Source: JALZVT01 sp964611345 (GTDB lineage Bacteria; Pseudomonadota; Gammaproteobacteria; Pseudomonadales; Azotimanducaceae). Taken from it: a DNA stretch of 64,000 nt. The stretch is from assembly GCA_964611345.1 (NCBI GenBank), contig CAZSYU010000011.1:1-64000 (forward strand), given 5' to 3'. The notes under the pieces are model-generated. The model saw only the letters and a program-made list of their open reading frames with translations. It did not search any database and was not told the origin of the DNA. A program made the position numbers and the translations under genes. Positions 9,255 to 17,658 of this stretch are shown piece by piece; position 1 is the stretch's first letter, and each line of letters opens with the position of its first letter.

Positions 9255-10226
9255 TCAGTCGTATACATCGAGATCGTTTGCCATTACCACCTTGCCTTTG
9301 TAGTTGTCTGTGACTTCTTTGAGCAGAGAGGTTTCACTCGCGCCAAAAAACAGCAGATGGTAAAGCACCAGTAGTTTGGGCTTTGCGCGGTTTGCCAGCT
9401 TCGCAAGATCAACACCCGATGTGTGATTGTTGTTGTGGTAGGCCTGCCAGAAGGGGGTGCGTTTCGACAGCCCTGCCGCCGACATGACTTCGTGAATCAG
9501 AATATCGGCGCCGGTGGCGTATTTATCGATGTTGGCATCAAGAGCGGCGTCACCGGAGATGACAATCACTTTGTCAGCGGTTGTGAACCGATACCCAAAG
9601 GCGTTGGGCCAGGACCCGTGTTTAACGCGGAAGGCCTCAACTTTAACGCGCTGGTCTTCGAACACGACACCTTCGGTGACTTCATGCGCATTGATTTTCC
9701 ACCCTTCAGAGGTGGCCGGCTCAAGACCATACAGGCGGTAGCGATTGTCTTCTTCCCAGGCCTGCATAACGTGGGATGCCATTTTTTTTACGCCTTCCGG
9801 ACCGTAGAGCTCAAACGCGGGTGCACGACCGTGAGTCCAGGTTGTGAATACCAGATCCGGTAAGCCTGCAGAGTGATCATGATGCAAGTGCGTCAGAAAG
9901 GCGCGGCCAATGTTATCCACGTTTAGCCCTTTGATAGCGCCGCCGTATTCCTCTGAAGCGGCGGCTGCACGACGAACGATGCCCGGACCAAAATCGACAA
10001 GGTAAGGCACATCGTCGACAACAATGGCAACGCCAGGTCCGGATCGATCAGGGGTGGGAATGGGGGTGCCAGTGCCCAGCATAACCACCTGGGTCTTGGC
10101 CCAGAGCGCGTTTGTTGTTGTCAGACTCAACAGCAGTGCGACCAACCAGAATTGCGCGCGGGATAGGGCGGTTGTGCTGCGGTGCTGGCGGTGGCCTGAG
10201 TTAATCCGTGGATTGCCCTGTGGCAT
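9255..10226 (-). CDS. Secreted metallo-beta-lactamase-fold hydrolase, RNase Z-like
   Basis: The 323-residue product has an N-terminal signal peptide (hydrophobic core about 26-42, ending N-A-L-W-A) and an MBL fold with the zinc motif H-L-H-H-D-H (about 113-118), G-T-G-T-P-I-P-T-P-D near the start, and later S-G-D-A and I-H-E-V segments. Order and length resemble the RNase Z/arylsulfatase-like branch of the superfamily, but export to the periplasm makes tRNA processing unlikely; it is more likely a hydrolase of small esters or phosphodiesters. It is monocistronic and its 3' end shares the bidirectional terminator with the TonB receptor. Confidence 0.85.
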   Translation of the reverse strand: MPQGNPRINSGHRQHRSTTALSRAQFWLVALLLSLTTTNALWAKTQVVMLGTGTPIPTPDRSGPGVAIVVDDVPYLVDFGPGIVRRAAAASEEYGGAIKGLNVDNIGRAFLTHLHHDHSAGLPDLVFTTWTHGRAPAFELYGPEGVKKMASHVMQAWEEDNRYRLYGLEPATSEGWKINAHEVTEGVVFEDQRVKVEAFRVKHGSWPNAFGYRFTTADKVIVISGDAALDANIDKYATGADILIHEVMSAAGLSKRTPFWQAYHNNNHTSGVDLAKLANRAKPKLLVLYHLLFFGASETSLLKEVTDNYKGKVVMANDLDVYD

Positions 10227-10348
10227 AGCCTGATCTCTCGTTAGTTAGCTGGGTCTGCATACTACTCTGGCTCCAAGGCTTGCGTTAGGTGTTGAGCATG
10301 GGGCGAACAGTGGTAAGTTTGGACGAGTAACCGTCGATCGAGATCAAC

Positions 10349-11437
10349 ATGACAGCCAGCAACGAATCAGAATTTCCTGAACTCGGGTTTTACGGCTTGC
10401 CGGGTCATACCCGCACGCCGCGAGATGTGATCAAACAGGTGGTGCAGGCCGAAGAACTGGGCATTGGCAATGTCATGATTTCGGAGCGCGCGGATTACAA
10501 GGAGATAGCGGCTATTTGCGGCGCCTGTGCGGCAGTCACCGAGAAGATCTTCATTGGCACCTCGGGCACCAATCTGAACACCCGGCACCCAATGATCACT
10601 GCGTCTATGGGCAGCACCCTGAGCAGTCTCTCAGAAGGTCGCTTTGCACTGGGGTTGGCAAAGGGCTCTGCGTTGCGGTGGAAGATGCTTGATCTGCCAC
10701 ATCCCACGTACGAGCGTGAGGTCGAGTTTGTCGCGCTGATGCGCAGGCTGTGGCGCGGTGAAACGGTAACCAACTACAACAGTGTGCTCGGCTCGTTTAC
10801 CTCACTTGGCCTCGCGCCTTATGTGAACGTTGATATTCCTCTGCTTTATGTCGGCTTTGGCCCCAAGAGCCTCGAGCATGCAGGGCAGGTTTATGATGGC
10901 GCTCACCTGCACACCTTCATGAGTGATCAGGCCTTGAGTGATGCGGTGGCGTCGATGCGCCGTGGCGAGGCTAATGCCGGGCGTGAGGTCGGCAAGGTGA
11001 GAGCCTGGTCGGTGCTTGCGACAGCCTGTGATGTGTCGGAGGAGGTGTACCTGAAGTACATCATTGCCCGACTCGCGACCTATCTGCAGTTTCCCGGCTA
11101 TGGCGACATGCTGGTACAAATCAATGGCTGGGACCCCGAGATACTCGAGCGCTTTCGTACCGCGCCGGCCGTGAAAGCCGTAGGGGGTTGGATAGACAGT
11201 GTGGCTACGACGGCGCAGCTCGCCGAGATTGAGAAGCTGGTGCCCCAGGAGTGGCGGCCTGCGGCAGTAGGCACTGCCGCCCAGTGTGCACAGCGCTGGG
11301 TAGATCAGTTTAAGGCTGGGGCGGATGGAATCATTGTGCACGCGAGCACGCCCGAAGAGTTTGCGCCCGTACTTGATGAATACCGGAAGATCCGGCCAAC
11401 CGAGCTGTTTGCTGATCGCACGAACAGGCCTGCTTAA
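10349..11437 (+). CDS. LLM-class flavin-dependent oxidoreductase
   Basis: Luciferase-like TIM-barrel oxidoreductase (362 residues), close in pattern to the F420-dependent-type LLM proteins: G-F-Y-G-L-P-G-H near the N-terminus, I-G-T-S-G-T-N-L-N-T-R-H-P, S-E-G-R-F-A-L-G-L-A-K-G, and a C-terminal A-D-G-I-I-V-H-A-S-T. The flavin cofactor (F420 or FMN) cannot be told from sequence. The substrate is unknown; such proteins often act on lipids, ketones or xenobiotics. ATG 10349 is preceded by a GAG-type site. The stop is only 6 bases from the convergent MFS gene, with no terminator visible between them. Confidence 0.88.
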   Translation: MTASNESEFPELGFYGLPGHTRTPRDVIKQVVQAEELGIGNVMISERADYKEIAAICGACAAVTEKIFIGTSGTNLNTRHPMITASMGSTLSSLSEGRFALGLAKGSALRWKMLDLPHPTYEREVEFVALMRRLWRGETVTNYNSVLGSFTSLGLAPYVNVDIPLLYVGFGPKSLEHAGQVYDGAHLHTFMSDQALSDAVASMRRGEANAGREVGKVRAWSVLATACDVSEEVYLKYIIARLATYLQFPGYGDMLVQINGWDPEILERFRTAPAVKAVGGWIDSVATTAQLAEIEKLVPQEWRPAAVGTAAQCAQRWVDQFKAGADGIIVHASTPEEFAPVLDEYRKIRPTELFADRTNRPA

Positions 11438-11443
11438 GCGCCG

Positions 11444-12877
11444 TTAAACTTTTTGTGCACGTAACGCTTCCAGGTTGGCCTCATGAGTTGCCCGGTCGAT
11501 GCGATAAAAGCGCAAGCAACTGACCATCAGCATCCAGACGATAAACAGCGTAGGTGCATACAGCAGGCCAAGCGTATAGATCGTGTCAGGGTCGACCTCG
11601 CCTGGTAACACCCCTTTTGGAAACTGGGCGATGCTTAAAATAACCGTGGCAGAAACTACTCCAAACCCCTGCACAAATTTGCGGCTGAAAGTGATGGCGG
11701 CGAAAAACACACCCTCTGAGCGGCGTTTGGTTTTAAGTTCACTCTCTTCCACAACGTCGGCGATCATCGATGACATCAGGGTCTGGAACGTAATGATCAA
11801 TGCAACATCCAGCACGGTGATGGTCATGATGAGCGGGAACAGAAGAGGGTCGCCGTTGGCTGGCATCAAATCGAACAAGCGCAGAAACACGCTCATCGGA
11901 GCAACCGTAAAGGCGATAACGCCCACGCTGATTGCTCCGCGCTTTTTGCCCAGCGAGCGTGAAACCAACGGGCTGATAACAAGACCGATCACCGCCGACA
12001 GCACCACAGACAAAGAGATGATGCTGATTTGGTCGTTGGAAAACTCCCAGTAGTAGCTGTTGATGTAATAGTTCAAACCCGCGGCAACACCTGTTGCGAT
12101 GGCGCCGAAGAGTGCGGCTGCAAACAGAGCTGCGAGCGATCGATTGGCAAGGGTTTCAAACAATTCACTGAACACAACCTTCAGGGTCATCTTGCGCTGA
12201 GGTGGTGGTTTGCGCAGATGGGGTATTTGGCTGTGGGTGCCAAGGGACGATATCATGATGGCCGCAAAGATAACCCCAGCGGCCGTTGCTCCGAAGGCGC
12301 CGAAGCCTTCGATGTTAAACATGCCGTTGCTGATTTCCGGCGTTGGTACCAGGAACACAGCAAGAGCAAAGGTGGCCATTAGTGTGCCGCCCGACCAGCC
12401 AAAGAAATAGCGAAAGCTCAGCATGCTGGTGCGTTCGTCGTAGTCGTCCGTAATCTCGGCAACCAGGGCCGAGCTTGGTACTTCGTACAGAGTGATCAGT
12501 AGGCGAATGCCTATGACAAGTGTCAAGAGATGCGCGAACAGATCGTTGCCCCGGACATCTGCCGGTGGGTTCCACAAAAAGTAGTAAGCGAAAGCGATGG
12601 GAATAGCCGCGCCATACATGTAGGGGTGTCGTCGACCCCAGCGCGAGCGCGTGTTGTCGGAGAGATAACCGATGATGGGGTCAGAAAACGCGTCGAATAG
12701 CAGGCCAATGAGTAACGCCGTGCCTACCAGCGACGCATCTGCACCGAGTACCTGGCTGTAAAAAATAAGCAGGAAGTAGTCAAAGCCGTTGTTTTTGACG
12801 CCGAAGGCCACCGAGCCGAAGCCATAGGCGAGCTTGGTACCCAGTGATGGTCTTGTTAACCGTAAACCTGTGGTCAT
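11444..12877 (-). CDS. MFS transporter of the GPH (glycoside/pentoside/hexuronide) type
   Basis: The 477-residue protein shows about 12 membrane segments and the signature D-A-F-S-D-P-I-I-G-Y-L-S-D near residues 61-74 followed by R-W-G-R-R-H-P, typical of the MFS_2/GPH cation symporters. These import sugars, but members next to monooxygenase genes are also seen with other organic substrates. Its start codon overlaps the upstream monooxygenase stop by 4 bp (ATGA), so it is translationally coupled to it, which suggests that it imports or exports the monooxygenase substrate or product. Substrate unknown. A second GPH-type gene is at 42734. Confidence 0.88.
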   Translation of the reverse strand: MTTGLRLTRPSLGTKLAYGFGSVAFGVKNNGFDYFLLIFYSQVLGADASLVGTALLIGLLFDAFSDPIIGYLSDNTRSRWGRRHPYMYGAAIPIAFAYYFLWNPPADVRGNDLFAHLLTLVIGIRLLITLYEVPSSALVAEITDDYDERTSMLSFRYFFGWSGGTLMATFALAVFLVPTPEISNGMFNIEGFGAFGATAAGVIFAAIMISSLGTHSQIPHLRKPPPQRKMTLKVVFSELFETLANRSLAALFAAALFGAIATGVAAGLNYYINSYYWEFSNDQISIISLSVVLSAVIGLVISPLVSRSLGKKRGAISVGVIAFTVAPMSVFLRLFDLMPANGDPLLFPLIMTITVLDVALIITFQTLMSSMIADVVEESELKTKRRSEGVFFAAITFSRKFVQGFGVVSATVILSIAQFPKGVLPGEVDPDTIYTLGLLYAPTLFIVWMLMVSCLRFYRIDRATHEANLEALRAQKV

Positions 12878-14676
12878 GCGTTACTGAATTTCAGACCCGC
12901 AAAATCGCCGGCTTCGCGCCACTTCGCCAGCATCTCGAAGAACGCGATGGAGCCACCGCCATAGGGGGCTGATTGGGTGGCATGGGGGTGTGGCTGACCT
13001 TCGTTGTTGTAATAACCGGGTGTGCAATCGGGGCCGCCGAGTCCGCCCAGGGGGCCGCCTTCAAAACCCACAATGGTCTTGATCCAGTCCTCTTCCGCTT
13101 CTTCGGTAACTTCCACGCTGTGAAAATTGTTGTCGAGTGCGTGCTTGATAATGTGCGCCTGGTGAATAGCAGATTCATCCAGCAAGTGGGGAAAATTGGC
13201 GGTAAACGCACCCTGTGAGGTGTTCATAATAAACAGATTCGGAAACCCGGCACTGCCCATGCCGTGCAGCGTGCGGGTGCCATCGCGCCAATGATCGCTC
13301 AGGGTTTTGCCGTTCTTGCCGACAACGTCATAGCCAGCGCGCCGAGTGTAGCTGGTGCCAACTTCAAAACCGGTGCTGTAAATAATGCAATCTACTTCGT
13401 ATTCTTTTCCTGCGACCACCAGACCTTTTTCGGTGATGCGCTCGACGCCACGGCCATCAGTGTCGACAAGTTCGACATTGTCGCGGTTAAAGGTAGGTAG
13501 ATAATCGTCGTTAAACGTCGGTCGTTTGCAGAACATCTTGTAGTAAGGCTTTAGTTTCTCTGCGGTGTCCGGGTCTTCGACAAACTCATCAACTCGCGAC
13601 CGAATCTCTTCCATCTTTTCGAAGTTGGCCATTTCGATGAGTTCTTCTGGGCTCATGTTGGTGTCAACGCCTGCTTGTACGAACTGATTCAGCGTTTTGC
13701 CAATGAGGTCGGTCCAGCCATCGTTAACCAGATCTTCGCTTTGGGGCATTCCAGAAATCAGGGAGTTGAAGTTCTCCATGCGGTGTTTTTGCCAGCCTTC
13801 TTTGAGGCTCGCCCGCCACTCTGGATCCGTCGGTGAGTTACCGCGTACATCTACTGTGGAAGGCGTGCGCTGAAACACATAGAGCTGTTGCGCCGTTTCG
13901 CCCAGGAAGGGCACGCACTGAATGGCGGTGGCGCCGGTGCCAATAATGGCTACCCGTTTGTCGGCTAGCTTGGTTAGCCCGCCATCGGGTCCGCCACCCG
14001 TGTAGTCGTAGTCCCAACGGCTGGTGTGAAAGGTGTGCCCCTTGAAATCTTGCACACCCGGAATGCCAGGCAGCTTTGGCCGGTGCAGGGGACCGTTGGC
14101 CATTGAGACAAACCGCGCTTTGATTGCATCTCCGCGATTGGTTTCGACAATCCATCTGTTGATCGATTCGTCCCAGCGCAAACCCGTTACGGTGGTTTGA
14201 AACAGGGTTTTGTCATAGAGGTTGAAGTGCTTACCAATCGCCTCGCTGTGCGCAAGAATCTCGCGTGCGTAGGAGTACTTTTCTTTGGGTACGTAGTTTA
14301 GTTCTTCGAGCAGGGGCAAATAGCAATAGGCCTCGATGTCGCACTGCGCACCTGGGTAGCGGTTCCAGTACCAGGTGCCGCCGAAGTTGCCCCCTTTCTC
14401 GATCAGACGTATGTCTGTGATACCGGCTTTGTGTAAGCGCGCTGCTGCCTGTAGTCCGCCAAACCCGCCACCAATACACACCACCTCAACTTCGTCATTG
14501 AGAGCATCACGAATGATCTCTTTGTCTATGTACGGGTCGTCCTGGTAGTGCGCAAATTCGCCGGCCATTTCGACGTACTGTTCGTTGCCATCAGCACGCA
14601 GGCGTTTGTCACGTTCTTCGCGATAGCGTTCGCGTAGCGCGTCCGGATTAAACTCGAGCTGTGCTTTTGTATTCAT
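12874..14676 (-). CDS. Baeyer-Villiger-type flavin monooxygenase
   Basis: NAD(P)H- and FAD-dependent monooxygenase that likely inserts oxygen next to a ketone. The 600-residue protein has the FAD Rossmann motif G-G-G-F-G-G (about 69-74), G-T-W-Y-W-N-R-Y-P-G-A (100-110), the BVMO fingerprint F-K-G-H-T-F-H-T-S-R-W (211-221; the residue after W is Asp, not the usual Pro) and an NADP motif G-T-G-A-T-A (246-251). The length exceeds CHMO by about 60 residues owing to an N-terminal helical extension, as in the longer steroid or phenylacetone-type members. It overlaps the genes on both sides by 4 bp. Regiospecificity and substrate are unknown. Confidence 0.9.
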   Translation of the reverse strand: MNTKAQLEFNPDALRERYREERDKRLRADGNEQYVEMAGEFAHYQDDPYIDKEIIRDALNDEVEVVCIGGGFGGLQAAARLHKAGITDIRLIEKGGNFGGTWYWNRYPGAQCDIEAYCYLPLLEELNYVPKEKYSYAREILAHSEAIGKHFNLYDKTLFQTTVTGLRWDESINRWIVETNRGDAIKARFVSMANGPLHRPKLPGIPGVQDFKGHTFHTSRWDYDYTGGGPDGGLTKLADKRVAIIGTGATAIQCVPFLGETAQQLYVFQRTPSTVDVRGNSPTDPEWRASLKEGWQKHRMENFNSLISGMPQSEDLVNDGWTDLIGKTLNQFVQAGVDTNMSPEELIEMANFEKMEEIRSRVDEFVEDPDTAEKLKPYYKMFCKRPTFNDDYLPTFNRDNVELVDTDGRGVERITEKGLVVAGKEYEVDCIIYSTGFEVGTSYTRRAGYDVVGKNGKTLSDHWRDGTRTLHGMGSAGFPNLFIMNTSQGAFTANFPHLLDESAIHQAHIIKHALDNNFHSVEVTEEAEEDWIKTIVGFEGGPLGGLGGPDCTPGYYNNEGQPHPHATQSAPYGGGSIAFFEMLAKWREAGDFAGLKFSNA

Positions 14677-15626
14677 TGCGTGAGTTCCTCGGTCGTTTCC
14701 TCAGTATATTCCTTAGTGGGTTCAAAGCTGTTTGTAATCGGTAAGGTGCGTTGTTCATCTGGTTCGATGAACAGGTCTGCGCCCAGGCGTTGCCGCCATT
14801 CGGTGCTGCTTTCTCTGGCTGCTGCGGGAACATGCACGCCCGTCGAGTGGCGTGCACGAATGTGCTTTTGGAGGATTCGCTTGCCGTCGGCTCCTTCGAA
14901 GAACCAGTAGGGTGGAAAGGCGTGATGGGTCTCGCGTTTGTCCCAGTGTGGCTGTTGGGCAGCGAACACTGGCACCAGGGGTGCAGCGTCACCCAGGTGC
15001 ACAACGGTAAGTTGATCGTTCAGGGTGACGCGAAACACCAGGTTGCGTACGCCTGCCATACGCTCGCCCCCCGCATGAGGAATGGCAACGACTTCAATGT
15101 CTATGTCATCAACCTGCAGGGTAACGGCTGTGTCGTTTGGGTTTAGCGTAAACGCGGTGAGGCGGGTGGCGAGCGTGTCGTCTGTAGGTAGTAGTGCCTT
15201 GAGTGCAGCAATGGCCTCGACTGGACCAAATAGCCGAACCCCGGGTTGCGCGCGCAGGTAGGCAAGGGTCGGTTCGGGGGAAAAGTGATCACCATGGGCG
15301 TGCGAAACAAACAGTGCGTCTATGCCGTCGTAGGGGGCTGTGCCGGCATGCAGCGCTGCAACTTTAGCTTCAGGCACCAGCGAGTAGTTACCATAGCTGT
15401 TGCTAAAAAAGGCATCGAACAGAATTTTGGTGTCGTCGAGTTCAACCAGCACGCCTTCGTTTGCCAGATAGCGAGCTGTGCCCTCTTGTGTTGAAGAGGG
15501 CACAACGGCCGATTCGGGGGGGTGGGCGAAAGTTGTAAAGGCGCAAAAGTTCAGGGTTAGTAGGCACAACCATGCGCCTACCCACGCGCCTACCAATGAT
15601 GGTCTATAGAGTTTGTGCTGGGTCAT
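14673..15626 (-). CDS. Secreted MBL-fold hydrolase, UlaG-like
   Basis: Metal-dependent hydrolase of 317 residues. An N-terminal hydrophobic segment (about 11-33) looks like a signal peptide. The MBL signature S-H-A-H-G-D-H-F is near 108-115, after L-A-N-E-G-V-L-V-E-L-D-D-T-K-I-L-F-D. Further down are H-A-G-G-E-R and H-L-G-D-A, both expected metal ligand segments. The C-terminus is Glu/Thr-rich. It is the first gene of the coupled set with the monooxygenase and GPH transporter (ATGA overlap), and could open a lactone, the expected product of a Baeyer-Villiger enzyme, although it acts outside the cytoplasm if the signal is real. That link is inference. Confidence 0.83.
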   Translation of the reverse strand: MTQHKLYRPSLVGAWVGAWLCLLTLNFCAFTTFAHPPESAVVPSSTQEGTARYLANEGVLVELDDTKILFDAFFSNSYGNYSLVPEAKVAALHAGTAPYDGIDALFVSHAHGDHFSPEPTLAYLRAQPGVRLFGPVEAIAALKALLPTDDTLATRLTAFTLNPNDTAVTLQVDDIDIEVVAIPHAGGERMAGVRNLVFRVTLNDQLTVVHLGDAAPLVPVFAAQQPHWDKRETHHAFPPYWFFEGADGKRILQKHIRARHSTGVHVPAAARESSTEWRQRLGADLFIEPDEQRTLPITNSFEPTKEYTEETTEELTQ

Positions 15627-15666
15627 GACCTGCCTCCCCGCAGCGTCTGTGACAGGGGTCTGTTAC

Positions 15667-16854
15667 CTAGAGTTCTTTCACAATGCCATCTTCGAGTAGC
15701 GCTGTGATCTCACCGTCGGTTTTGCCCATGCGTGCTAGCACGGCACGCGTGTGCTCGCCGTGGGCCGGGCTGGCAGATGCAGGTTCGAGACGTTGCCCGC
15801 CAAACATTGCGGGTGGTTTGATACGGCGCATGCGTCCCATGCGTGGATGGTCAAAAACATCCAGGCTGTCATTCGCCGCGTATTGTGGGTGATCCAAAAC
15901 CTCAGCGTAGTCGAGGCACTTGGCGGCAGGTACATCGTTTTCTGCCAGTCGCTCAAGTAACTCGTCTGTGCCGAAGGTTGCTATCTTCTCTGCGACTATG
16001 TCTCTGAACTCTTCGATGTTCTCGACGATTTTTTCGCTGCTGTTAAAGCGTTCGTCGGCGAACAGGGGCAGCAGATCGACGGCAGTTAGCAAACCAACCT
16101 GCTGGGCTTCGTTGGCAGCAGACAACGTCAGCCCGCCGTCCTTTGTGATGGTCATGTTGTACAGCAGAGCGCTCAGCGGTGGGGCCTGTTCGGCATCGTC
16201 GTCAAGCAACGTTTCATGCATGAAGCCATCCGGGAACAGGTAATACAGCCCGGCATCCATCATCGACAGTTCGATGTATTGCCCTTCGCTCGTTTTTTCT
16301 CGGGTATAGAGTGCGGCCGTTACTGCCTGGCAAACGGTATAGGCGGTGATTTTGTCGCAGTTTAGGTTGCGCACAAACTCGTGGCTGCTGTTGTGATGAC
16401 CCTGTGCTGCGGTGAAGCCGGCCTGAGCCTGGATCACCGGGTCATAGGCGGGTTTGTCCTTGTCTGGTCCTTTGGTGCCAAAACCGGACACCGCGGCGTA
16501 AATAAGGCGCGGGTTGATTGCGCGCAGGGCATCCGCACCGAGATCCAGCGCATCCATGATGCCTGGGCGAAAGTTGCACAACACGATGTCGGTGGTTGCC
16601 GCGAGCTCTTTGACAATTTCTTTGCCGGCGGCTTGCTTCAGATCGAGTCGTAATGACTCTTTGCCGCGGTTGCAGTTGGCGAACAGGGCGGAGATTCCGC
16701 CTTTGCTGCTGCCCAGATAGCGCATTGGGTCGCCCAGTTCGAGGGGTTCGACCTTGATGACGTTGGCACCTTGTTCCGCCAGCATCATGGCGGAAAACGA
16801 CGCTGTAACCATCGTGGAGAATTCGAGTACGTTGATGCCTTCGAATGGTTTCAT
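15667..16854 (-). CDS. CaiB/BaiF-type (family III) CoA transferase
   Basis: Transfers CoA between carboxylic acids through an enzyme-bound anhydride. The 395-residue protein starts with F-E-G-I-N-V-L-E-F-S and has E-Q-G-A-N-V-I-K-V-E-P, N-R-G-K-E-S-L-R-L-D and R-E-K-T-S-E-G-Q-Y-I-E. The expected catalytic aspartate (Asp169 in formyl-CoA transferase) aligns with Asp 167 in C-D-K-I-T-A. SD AGGA is about 10 bases upstream of the ATG. The acyl substrate is unknown; in this context an acid from lipid or cyclic-ketone breakdown is plausible. It is 40 bp before the MBL gene and follows msrA on the same strand. Confidence 0.9.
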   Translation of the reverse strand: MKPFEGINVLEFSTMVTASFSAMMLAEQGANVIKVEPLELGDPMRYLGSSKGGISALFANCNRGKESLRLDLKQAAGKEIVKELAATTDIVLCNFRPGIMDALDLGADALRAINPRLIYAAVSGFGTKGPDKDKPAYDPVIQAQAGFTAAQGHHNSSHEFVRNLNCDKITAYTVCQAVTAALYTREKTSEGQYIELSMMDAGLYYLFPDGFMHETLLDDDAEQAPPLSALLYNMTITKDGGLTLSAANEAQQVGLLTAVDLLPLFADERFNSSEKIVENIEEFRDIVAEKIATFGTDELLERLAENDVPAAKCLDYAEVLDHPQYAANDSLDVFDHPRMGRMRRIKPPAMFGGQRLEPASASPAHGEHTRAVLARMGKTDGEITALLEDGIVKEL

Positions 16855-16900
16855 GGGTGTTTGTTCCTGCTACAACACCCAAATCCTACCATGGCCTGAG

Positions 16901-17563
16901 CTAGCTGCCCCAGACCTCCGCGACCCGCGCATCGCGCCCGCAGCCCCTCCGGTAGTAGTTGTACCGGATAGGGTTTTCCTTGTAATAGTTCTGGTGATAG
17001 CCCTCGGCGATCCAGAATTTGTCCAGTTCGATGACGGGCGTAACGATTGTTTGGCCCAGTTCATCAGTGGCCTGGGCGATCGCTGTTTCAGCGATTTCAC
17101 GCTCTTGTGGTGTTTGGTAGAAGATGGCTGTGGTGTAGCTGTGGCCGCGGTCGCAGAATTGGCCGCCAGCGTCGAGGGGGTCAATGTGGCGCAGGAAGTA
17201 GGCCACTATTTCAGCGTAGGAGATTTGCTCTGGATCGTAGGGTGCTTGCACCACTTCCAGATGGGCCGCGTGGTTGCGATAGGTAGGGTTGTCTGTGTCG
17301 CCCCCGGCATAGCCTGAGATTACGTCCCCCACGCCTGGCAGCTTCTCAAGATCAGATTCGACGCACCAGAAGCAGCCGCCTGCGACGACCAGATTTGCCG
17401 AGTAGTCTGCCGGTTTGGCCGCCTTGTCCGCACTAGCGGCCAGGCCGCCTGCCCCGTCGGTTGCCGCCAACTCGATGTGGGTTTCCGTGCTCTTCGCGCA
17501 GCCCCCCAAAGTGACGAGCAGCGTAAGGAAAGCTGCGGATACGAGGGTTCTGGAATGAGTCAT
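16901..17563 (-). CDS. msrA: Peptide-methionine (S)-S-oxide reductase, lipoprotein form
   Basis: Repairs methionine-S-sulfoxide in proteins. The 220-residue protein carries the active site G-C-F-W-C (Cys 64 and 67) and the downstream Y-A-G-G-D, H-A-A-H-L-E-V-V and H-I-D-P-L-D motifs of MsrA. Unlike cytosolic MsrA, it has a signal peptide with lipobox L-G-G-C (Cys 22) and then a 40-residue Ala-rich linker, so it is probably membrane-anchored on the periplasmic side. An unusual feature worth noting. The two resolving Cys of MsrA with C-terminal tails are hard to place; a Cys is seen near residue 207. The CaiB gene follows 46 bp later. Confidence 0.93.
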   Translation of the reverse strand: MTHSRTLVSAAFLTLLVTLGGCAKSTETHIELAATDGAGGLAASADKAAKPADYSANLVVAGGCFWCVESDLEKLPGVGDVISGYAGGDTDNPTYRNHAAHLEVVQAPYDPEQISYAEIVAYFLRHIDPLDAGGQFCDRGHSYTTAIFYQTPQEREIAETAIAQATDELGQTIVTPVIELDKFWIAEGYHQNYYKENPIRYNYYRRGCGRDARVAEVWGS

Positions 17564-17619
17564 GAGGTGCTATCGCTCTGTTTGGTCCTACTAAAAGACC
17601 CCCGGTCCCAGCCGAAGTT

Positions 17620-17658
17620 CCCCTATTCTCGGCCCCTATTCTCGGCCCCTATTCTCGG
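17620..17658. repeat. Three tandem copies of a 13-bp repeat
   Basis: Unit CCCCTATTCTCGG at 17620-17632, 17633-17645 and 17646-17658. The last copy overlaps the stop codon of the alpha/beta hydrolase gene (17649), so the array sits in the 85-bp gap between this gene and msrA on the minus strand. Copy-number change would not shift a reading frame. Confidence 0.9.
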
